From Lachnospiraceae bacterium (GTDB taxonomy: Bacteria > Bacillota > Clostridia > Lachnospirales > Lachnospiraceae): a DNA stretch of 9,818 bases. Shown piece after piece: positions 5,182 through 9,818 of this stretch. Under the pieces are notes generated by a model. It did not search any database, had not been told where the DNA came from, and saw only the letters and a program-made list of their open reading frames with translations. The translations under genes and the position numbers were made by a program. The DNA lies in contig JAITWD010000194.1 of the NCBI GenBank assembly GCA_031285465.1, positions 1 through 9,818 on the forward strand. The letters run 5' to 3'. Numbering within the stretch: the stretch's first letter is position 1; the number at the start of each line of letters is the position of its first letter.

Positions 5182-6198
5182 GGCGATATCAAGGATGAGG
5201 CGTTCCGATGTCGCCCAGTCGAGGCAGGGATCGGTGATCGATTGACCGTAGGTGCCATTGCCGATCGCCTGACTGCCCCCTTCGATGTAGCTTTCGATCA
5301 TGACCCCTTTGATAAGGGTCCTTAGGTCGGGATTGAGACGGCGGCTGTGCATGATCTCACGGACAATACGGGGCTGCTGGTCAAAGTGCTTATTGGAATT
5401 GCTGTGATTGGCATCGATGATGCAGGCGGGATTTTTGAGGTCACGCTCATTATAGAGGTCGAGGAGGCGTTGCAGGTCCTCGTAATGGTAGTTGGGAAGA
5501 TTCTGACCGTGCTTATTGACGGCACCGCGCAGGATGGTGTGAGCCAGCGGGTTGCCGGTGGTATTGACCTCCCAGCCACGATAGGCAAAGGTGTGGCTTT
5601 GCTGGGCGGCATGGACCGAATTGAGCATAACGGTGAAGTCGCCACTGGTGGGATTTTTCATGCCGGCGGGAACGTCGAAACCACTGACGGTCAGGCGGTG
5701 CTGCTGGTCCTCGACCGAACGGGCACCGATGGCGACATAGGAGAGGATATCGGAGACATAACGCCAGTTTTCCGGATAGAGCATCTCATCGGCGGCGGTC
5801 AGTCCCGATTCGGCAATGGCGCGGATGTGCATCTTGCGCATGGCGATCAGCCCGGCGAGCAGGTCGGGTTTCTTTTCCGGATCGGGCTGGTGGATGATGC
5901 CTTTATAGCCTTCACCGGTAGTACGGGGTTTATTGGTATAGATGCGGGGGATGAGGATCAGCCGGTCCGCCACCTTTTCATTTAGTCGGGCAAGACGACC
6001 GATATAGTCACAGACCGCCTCTTCATTGTCGGCGGAGCAGGGACCGATGATCACGAGAAATTTATCGCTTTCACCAGTGATGACCTGACCGATGGCCTGG
6101 TCGCGGTCATTTTTTATCTTAACCAGTGCCTCGGGCATCGGGTAATCGTTACGGATCGCTTCGGGGGTGGGTAATTTGGTGATAAATTCGAAAGACAT
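5173..6198 (-). CDS. aroF: 3-deoxy-7-phosphoheptulonate (DAHP) synthase, type I alpha (AroF/G/H class)
   Basis: Cytosolic metal enzyme condensing phosphoenolpyruvate with erythrose 4-phosphate to DAHP, the first committed step to chorismate and aromatic amino acids. The 341 residues align throughout with the E. coli AroF/AroG/AroH class: IGPCSADN (51-58), RIYTNKPRTTGEGYKG (85-100), AIGARSVEDQQHR (156-168), GMKNPTSGDF (179-188), DANHSNSNK (262-270), GVMIESYIEGGSQ (298-310) and YGQSITDPC (317-325). The metal ligands Cys54, His265, Glu302 and Asp323 correspond to AroG Cys61, His268, Glu302 and Asp326. The N-terminus is shorter than in E. coli, and which aromatic amino acid inhibits it, if any, cannot be told; the symbol aroF is therefore nominal among the three paralogues. 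GGAGG (6206-6210) lies 7 bases before the ATG. It has a near-consensus promoter and is divergent from aroA. Confidence 0.93.
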   Translation of the reverse strand: MSFEFITKLPTPEAIRNDYPMPEALVKIKNDRDQAIGQVITGESDKFLVIIGPCSADNEEAVCDYIGRLARLNEKVADRLILIPRIYTNKPRTTGEGYKGIIHQPDPEKKPDLLAGLIAMRKMHIRAIAESGLTAADEMLYPENWRYVSDILSYVAIGARSVEDQQHRLTVSGFDVPAGMKNPTSGDFTVMLNSVHAAQQSHTFAYRGWEVNTTGNPLAHTILRGAVNKHGQNLPNYHYEDLQRLLDLYNERDLKNPACIIDANHSNSNKHFDQQPRIVREIMHSRRLNPDLRTLIKGVMIESYIEGGSQAIGNGTYGQSITDPCLDWATSERLILDIADC

Positions 6199-6263
6199 AG
6201 TGTTACCTCCAGGGTGAAGATTAGTAGTGGTTTTGTGATCATTTTGTAGTTATAGCATTTTTT

Positions 6264-6292
6264 ATTATAATATGTCGGGTATTGTGAGTCAA
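6264..6292 (-). promoter_or_regulatory. Sigma-A promoter for the DAHP synthase gene
   Basis: On the minus strand TTGACT (6292-6287), exactly 17 bases, then a perfect TATAAT (6269-6264). Transcription would begin near 6257, giving a leader of about 60 bases. That is too short for a T-box and shows no obvious attenuator. Confidence 0.85.
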
Positions 6293-6389
6293 GGGGATCA
6301 TGGCCTGGTGTAGGGAAATGCCAATCAAAGCGTTTTCCGCACCGGATTTGAGTAAAGAGTATTGGCCGGCGATCAAGCCCCCTTTTTAT

Positions 6390-6418
6390 TTGACGGTGAT
6401 TATAAAAAATAGTAATAT
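6390..6418 (+). promoter_or_regulatory. Sigma-A promoter for aroA-hflX
   Basis: TTGACG (6390-6395), exactly 17 bases, then TAATAT (6413-6418). Transcription would begin near 6425, about 37 bases before the aroA start. The -35 box is 97 bases from that of the divergent promoter, leaving room for a shared regulator, though no clear operator was seen. Confidence 0.72.
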
Positions 6419-6450
6419 AGTAACAGCAATAATAGGTTATTTAAGATGAT

Positions 6451-6455
6451 AGAGG
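6451..6455 (+). promoter_or_regulatory. Ribosome binding site deciding the aroA start
   Basis: AGAGG ends directly before an ATG at 6456 but 6 bases before the in-frame ATG at 6462. Only the second has normal spacing, so 6462 is preferred; the difference is two residues. Confidence 0.65.
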
Positions 6456-6461
6456 ATGATT

Positions 6462-7817
6462 ATGGAACCAACAGAAATTTTTCATGTACCCAGGTGGACC
6501 GATCAGGATGGTCATAAGGATATTATCGTGAGCGTTCCCGGATCGAAGAGTATAACCAATCGTGCATTACTACTGGCGGCGCTGGGTACTACCCAGTGTG
6601 TGTTGCAGGGGGTGCTGTTCAGCGATGATTCACGGGCGATGATGGACTGTCTCGGTGGGCTGGGCTTTAGGCTTAAGATAGACGAAGCGCACCAAACGGT
6701 GGTCATATGGGGAGAAGGTGGTCGTATTCCCTGCAAGGAAGCGTTGATAAATGTCCGGAGTGCCGGGACGGCCGCCCGCTTTTTGACCGTACTGCTGGCA
6801 CTTGCCGGTGGCCGGTATACCCTGGATGCCTCGCCGCAAATGCGGCGGCGGCCGATGGCGACCCTTTTAACCGCTCTGCGTCAGGCAGGTGCCGACATCG
6901 AATGCCTGGAACAGGAGGGCTATTTTCCCTTCCGGATAAATCGCGGGGTTAAAAATATGACCGAGGTAACGGTCGATACCAATATCAGCAGCCAATTTGC
7001 CAGTGCGCTTCTTATGGCGGGCGGGGTCTGCCCGGGGGGGCTACGGGTGCGGCTGATCGGTGAGCGGACCGGCGGTGCCTATATCGGCATCACCCTGCGG
7101 ATGATGGAGCAGTTTGGCAGGGTGATCACAAAAGAAAGCGACGGTTACTCCATCCCGCCGATCGGGCAATTCAATGACCAGCCTGGTCAAACGAGTGGGG
7201 ATGCATTCAGACAAGACCATGGAATCACGGACTATCGCATTGAACCGGATGTGTCCGGGGCATGTTATTTTTATGCCTGTGCACCGTTGCTGGGTACCGA
7301 TGTGCTGGTGCGGCAGGTGCACCGCGATTCGATGCAGGGCGATATCCGATTTGTTGAACTGCTGGAACAACTGGGCTGTCGGCTGGAAGACAGTGCGGAA
7401 GGGTTATGGGTGCGCGGCCGGTCGGTTGAGGCCTTTCCCGGCCTGACGGTCGATATGAAGGATTTTTCCGACCAGACCATGACGATGGCGGCATTGGCAC
7501 CCTTTGCCACCACCGCCACTACCATTCGTGCTGTCGGTCATATCCGTTTTCAGGAATCGGACCGGATCGGAGCGATCGTCACCGAGCTGACCCGCATCGG
7601 TATCGCCTGTGAGGCGACCGACGCAGGCGATATCATGATCACACCCGGCCCGCTTAAGGGTGGAGCGGTGGAAACCTATGAAGATCACCGGATGGCAATG
7701 GCATTTACTTTGATCGGTTTAAAGACCGGAGCGATCGCCATTAAGAATCCCGGTTGCTGTGCCAAAACCTTTGAGAATTTTTTTACCCTCATTGATGACT
7801 TGTTTAAAACAGTTTAG
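6462..7817 (+). CDS. aroA: 3-phosphoshikimate 1-carboxyvinyltransferase (EPSP synthase)
   Basis: Transfers the enolpyruvyl group of phosphoenolpyruvate to shikimate 3-phosphate, the sixth shikimate step. 451 residues in the usual two-domain inside-out barrel. Motifs, numbered from 6462: PGSKSITNRAL (26-36, Lys29 and Arg34), SAGTAARF (100-107), SSQFASALLM (176-185, Gln178), EPDVSGACYF (261-270), DSMQGDIRF (289-297), FSDQTMTMAALA (335-346, Asp337), FQESDRI (363-369, Glu365 and Arg368), YEDHRMAMAF (406-415) and CCAKTFENFF (432-441, Lys435). These match E. coli AroA catalytic and binding residues. It is about 24 residues longer than E. coli AroA, mostly from a Gly/Gln/Asp-rich insertion at about 235-257. 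E. coli Asn94 and Pro101 are Ser100 and Phe107 here, while the glycine equivalent to Gly96 is kept. hflX follows 42 bases later without a terminator. Confidence 0.95.
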   Translation: MEPTEIFHVPRWTDQDGHKDIIVSVPGSKSITNRALLLAALGTTQCVLQGVLFSDDSRAMMDCLGGLGFRLKIDEAHQTVVIWGEGGRIPCKEALINVRSAGTAARFLTVLLALAGGRYTLDASPQMRRRPMATLLTALRQAGADIECLEQEGYFPFRINRGVKNMTEVTVDTNISSQFASALLMAGGVCPGGLRVRLIGERTGGAYIGITLRMMEQFGRVITKESDGYSIPPIGQFNDQPGQTSGDAFRQDHGITDYRIEPDVSGACYFYACAPLLGTDVLVRQVHRDSMQGDIRFVELLEQLGCRLEDSAEGLWVRGRSVEAFPGLTVDMKDFSDQTMTMAALAPFATTATTIRAVGHIRFQESDRIGAIVTELTRIGIACEATDAGDIMITPGPLKGGAVETYEDHRMAMAFTLIGLKTGAIAIKNPGCCAKTFENFFTLIDDLFKTV

Positions 7818-7844
7818 TAGAAAATAAAAATGGATCGTTCAGAA

Positions 7845-7852
7845 GAGGAAGG
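7845..7852 (+). promoter_or_regulatory. Ribosome binding site deciding the hflX start
   Basis: GAGGAAGG lies 7 bases before the ATG at 7860. The earlier in-frame ATG at 7830 has only A-rich sequence before it and would place this site inside the coding region, so 7860 is preferred. Confidence 0.7.
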
Positions 7853-7859
7853 AAAGCAA

Positions 7860-9143
7860 ATGGCAATAAAAAATGACGGACAATGGGAACGGGTGATCCT
7901 GGTCGGGGTGGATACCGGTGCCGAGACCGATTTCATGGTTGGGATGGAAGAATTGGAACAATTGGCAGAAGCCGGCTTAATGGAGACGGTCGGGGTGATG
8001 GTACAGAATCTGGAGGCATTCCATTCCTCCCTCTATGTCGGAACCGGCAAGGTGGTCGAGATCGCTCAGGCGGCGGAGCAACTGGACGCCGACACGATCG
8101 TTTTTTATGATCCGCTGTCCCCCTCACAGCTGCGTAATCTACAAAAGGAGATCGGTCGGCCGGTAATGGACCGGACGGCACTGATCCTGGATATCTTTGA
8201 TAAACGGGCGGTCAGTCGTGAGGCCAAGCTACAGGTGGAAACGGCGCGACTACAATACCTGTTACCCCGTCTGGTCGGGATGCATGAGGCACTTACCAGA
8301 CAGGGCGGTGCCAGCGGCAGCCAAAGTAGCCGTGGTGCCGGGGAAAAGAAGCTGGAGCTGGATCGGCGTAAGATCAGTAACCGCATTACCGAATTAAAAG
8401 CAGAACTAAAGGAGGTGGCCGCCAATCGTGAGGTCCAGCGGAAAATGCGCACCTCATCGACCCTTCCCCTGGTGTCGTTAGTGGGTTATACCAATGCCGG
8501 TAAATCCACCATTATGAATGCGATGGTGGATACCTACATGCAGGATAAGGATAAGCTGGTCCTGGAAAAGGATATGCTTTTTGCCACGCTGGAGACCACC
8601 ATCCGCCGGATCAAGACCGGACAGCATCAGGAGTGGCTGTTATCCGACACGGTCGGCTTTATCCATAAACTGCCGACCGGTCTGATCAAGGCCTTCCATG
8701 CCACCCTGGAGGAGATAAAAAATGCCGATCTGCTTCTCCATGTGGTGGACTATTCCGATGAACATTATCAGGAGCACATGCAGGTGACCCTTGATACCTT
8801 GAAGGAACTGGGTGCGGCCCACATTCCGATGATAACCATCTACAATAAAGCCGATAAATGCATGGCAGACTATCCCACCATCAAAGGCAACGACCGCATT
8901 TTCCTGTCCGCGAAGCAAAGGGCGGGTCTAAGTGAGTTAGTCGGGATGATAACCGAAGCGGTAACCAGTGATCATGTTGCCGTCGATTTCCTGATCCCCT
9001 ATTGTGAAAGTGGGATCGAGTCCTATTTTATTGAGCATGCTATCGTGGATAAAAAGGAATATCTGGAAGAGGGGATCGCCCTTTCGGTGCGCTGTCGCCC
9101 TGCCGATCGTGACAGATATGGCTGGTATGTGGTAGACCGGTGA
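7860..9143 (+). CDS. hflX: GTPase HflX, ribosome-associated
   Basis: A 427-residue cytosolic GTPase of the Obg-HflX group that binds the 50S subunit and splits or rescues stalled 70S ribosomes under stress. The N-terminal HflX domain (about 1-200) has SLYVGTGKVVEI (57-68), VFYDPLSPSQLRNLQ (81-95) and the linker RGAGEKKLELDRR (158-170), followed by a coiled-coil-like stretch (about 170-197). The G domain has G1 GYTNAGKS (209-216), the switch I region FATLETT (241-247), G3 DTVGF (263-267), G4 NKAD (329-332) and G5 SAK (350-352). A C-terminal domain ends at 427. Length is normal. The linker reads RGAGE where many HflX proteins read RGPGE, a form I associate with Lachnospiraceae. It is probably co-transcribed with aroA; a link between the shikimate pathway and ribosome rescue is not implied by shared transcription. 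Confidence 0.94.
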   Translation: MAIKNDGQWERVILVGVDTGAETDFMVGMEELEQLAEAGLMETVGVMVQNLEAFHSSLYVGTGKVVEIAQAAEQLDADTIVFYDPLSPSQLRNLQKEIGRPVMDRTALILDIFDKRAVSREAKLQVETARLQYLLPRLVGMHEALTRQGGASGSQSSRGAGEKKLELDRRKISNRITELKAELKEVAANREVQRKMRTSSTLPLVSLVGYTNAGKSTIMNAMVDTYMQDKDKLVLEKDMLFATLETTIRRIKTGQHQEWLLSDTVGFIHKLPTGLIKAFHATLEEIKNADLLLHVVDYSDEHYQEHMQVTLDTLKELGAAHIPMITIYNKADKCMADYPTIKGNDRIFLSAKQRAGLSELVGMITEAVTSDHVAVDFLIPYCESGIESYFIEHAIVDKKEYLEEGIALSVRCRPADRDRYGWYVVDR

Positions 9144-9168
9144 TCGGATAGCAATAAAAAATACAACA

Positions 9169-9190
9169 AACTGCGCCGTCGAGCGCAGTT
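9169..9190 (-). terminator. Perfect hairpin between hflX and the convergent gene
   Basis: AACTGCGC (9169-9176) and GCGCAGTT (9183-9190) form a perfect 8-bp stem with loop CGTCGA. Read on the minus strand it is followed by TGTTGTATTTTTT, a usable U-rich tract, so it best serves the minus-strand gene ending at 9297. Read on the plus strand it could end hflX, but no U-run follows. Confidence 0.6.
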
Positions 9191-9255
9191 CGTATTGCTG
9201 GTATCTTCGTATGACCGTATTTTCGTATTACGGCTATCTTCGTATTGCCGATATT
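9189..9255. repeat. Four tandem 16-17 bp repeats, TTCGTATTrC-type
   Basis: Units at 9189-9205, 9206-9221, 9222-9238 and 9239-9255 all begin TTCGTAT and follow the pattern TTCGTATTrCnGnTATy; the second is one base shorter and most diverged. The array begins inside the 3' arm of the preceding hairpin. It encodes nothing convincing in any frame. Confidence 0.85.
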
Positions 9256-9259
9256 CTAA

Positions 9260-9286
9260 GGAAACACTGATTAAGGCAGCGTTTCC
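9260..9286. terminator. Imperfect hairpin after the tandem repeats
   Basis: GGAAACaCTG (9260-9269) pairs with CAGcGTTTCC (9277-9286), nine pairs with one A-C mismatch and a seven-base loop. It ends 10 bases from the stop codon of the minus-strand gene. Downstream on the plus strand is CTGGTTTT, a poor U-run, so it could be a weak terminator for hflX or part of a small repeat element with the neighbouring array. Confidence 0.4.
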
Positions 9287-9296
9287 CTGGTTTTGC

Positions 9297-9626
9297 CTAT
9301 GCTTTGGTCTGAGCGATAGCTTCCGCATACCATGACGGCATCGACCGTTCGGCAAGGTCAAAGATGAAGTCGCGCCCCTTGGAGGTCCACATCAGCAGGG
9401 GAAGTTCATAGCCGTTATTTAGTTTCACCATTCGCGGGCGGGCGAGATTATTTCTAAGGTGTTTGGCATATAACCGCCATGTATGGGAGCCGTTTGGCCG
9501 GTATTGCACCTGTTGGCCTTGTAAGAATCGATTTAAGGTTATAGCGGTTGTGCCCAGTTCGGCGGCTATTTCACCGGTTTTGTATAACCCTTCTTTTAAT
9601 CTTAAGTTCATCAAGCGATTATTCAT
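9297..9626 (-). CDS. Small DNA-binding protein, stand-alone phage antirepressor C-terminal (ANT/KilAC-like) domain
   Basis: A 109-residue basic, probably cytosolic protein. After a short lead, KTGEIAAELGTTAITLNRFLQGQQVQYR (16-43) reads as a winged helix-turn-helix start. The following WRLYAKHLRNNLARPRM and the ending LLMWTSKGRDFIFDLAER (77-94) are the pattern of the phage antirepressor C-terminal domain (Pfam PF03374, ANT/KilAC), where a 'W/vT.kGr.fI..l' segment closes the domain. In phages this domain is the tail of a larger antirepressor with an N-terminal Bro or AntA part; here it is the whole protein, so it is either a truncated phage relic or a free-standing regulator. The start is firm: minus-strand AGGAGG (9640-9635) lies 8 bases before the ATG. 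No other phage gene is in the window. The gene converges on hflX; two direct repeats lie upstream. The domain call is by eye. Confidence 0.75.
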   Translation of the reverse strand: MNNRLMNLRLKEGLYKTGEIAAELGTTAITLNRFLQGQQVQYRPNGSHTWRLYAKHLRNNLARPRMVKLNNGYELPLLMWTSKGRDFIFDLAERSMPSWYAEAIAQTKA

Positions 9627-9714
9627 TTTGTAGACCTCCTGAATTTGACATTTTTGATAGCCAATGCTAAGATAATTTAATTGGTTTTTGTTATTCTATC
9701 TATGAATATTAGGC
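9627..9714 (-). promoter_or_regulatory. Upstream region of the ANT-domain gene
   Basis: AT-rich leader carrying the ribosome binding site (9635-9640). Minus-strand TTGCCT and TAATAT can be found but 19 bases apart, so no promoter is called firmly. A weak CCAAT/ATTGG inverted repeat (9661-9665 and 9680-9684) is also present. Confidence 0.25.
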
Positions 9715-9750
9715 GGTTATTAAGGTTTTAAGGCAATGGTTACTAAGGTT
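9715..9750. repeat. Pair of direct repeats, operator-like, upstream of the ANT-domain gene
   Basis: GGTTATTAAGGTT (9715-9727) and GGTTACTAAGGTT (9738-9750) match at 12 of 13 bases and are offset by 23 bases, close to two helical turns. They lie about 90-125 bases upstream of the start of the minus-strand DNA-binding protein, a reasonable place for an autoregulatory site. Confidence 0.6.
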
Positions 9751-9784
9751 ATTAGTGTGAGCAATCATAGATTTTTCACTTATG

Positions 9785-9818
9785 ATTCAAGCAGTTTCGC
9801 AGATAAAATCTGCGAAAT
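9785..9818. repeat. Palindromic dispersed repeat, copy 2, at the window edge
   Basis: Arms TTTCGCAGAT (9795-9804) and ATCTGCGAAA (9808-9817) with loop AAA repeat the block at 2148-2180, including the ATTC(A)AGCAG left flank. It differs by one substitution and one inserted A. The window ends here, so the right flank and the gene it belongs to are not visible. Confidence 0.8.

Noticed and set aside
5347..5985. 212-codon open frame on the plus strand opposite the DAHP synthase gene
   Set aside because: It lies wholly within the antisense of a clearly functional gene whose motifs are intact, its product is low-complexity Gly/Ile/Asp-rich, and it has no supporting ribosome binding site. It is a codon-bias shadow.
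9189..9255. CRISPR array
   Set aside because: The units are 16-17 bp and contiguous, without unique spacers, and no cas genes are present.

Overview
The window looks like chromosomal DNA from a Gram-positive anaerobe of the class Clostridia, most probably a Lachnospiraceae-like spore-former. The grounds are the NUDIX hydrolase / SpoIIM-like protein / XerD neighbourhood, strong AGGAGG-type ribosome binding sites, consensus sigma-A promoters, a clostridial-type class I aminotransferase, and the 'RGAGEKKLELDRR' form of the HflX linker. This is inferred from protein features, not from a database search. Most genes have moderate GC. One gene (4677-5141) is about 32% GC by hand count and stands out.

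Layout. 70-1932: a PLP aminotransferase and an ADP-ribose-type NUDIX hydrolase, probably co-transcribed, closed by a clear terminator at 1980-2008. 2148-2813: a SpoIIM-family membrane protein whose ribosome binding site is preceded by a palindromic repeat. 2814-3209: an AT-rich gap with a candidate promoter and a structured leader before xerD. 3210-4595: XerD recombinase and a small glyoxalase-fold protein. 4677-5141: an AT-rich gene of unknown function, possibly a WapI-like immunity protein. 5173-6198 (minus): a metal-dependent DAHP synthase, the first step of the shikimate pathway. It is divergent from 6462-7817 (plus), EPSP synthase, the sixth step. Both have well-formed promoters in the shared 263-bp gap. 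aroA probably continues into hflX (7860-9143), a ribosome-associated GTPase. 9144-9296: two hairpins flanking four tandem 16-17 bp repeats. 9297-9626 (minus): a small protein that looks like a stand-alone phage-antirepressor C-terminal (ANT/KilAC) domain, with a pair of direct repeats upstream. A second copy of the palindromic repeat lies at the right edge of the window.

Functionally this is mainly housekeeping: aromatic amino acid precursor synthesis, chromosome dimer resolution, sporulation and ribosome rescue, with small accessory insertions. I found no convincing new multi-gene system. The items most worth a second look are the dispersed palindrome, the orphan immunity-like gene, the ANT-only gene with its operator-like repeats, the tandem array behind hflX, and the xerD leader.
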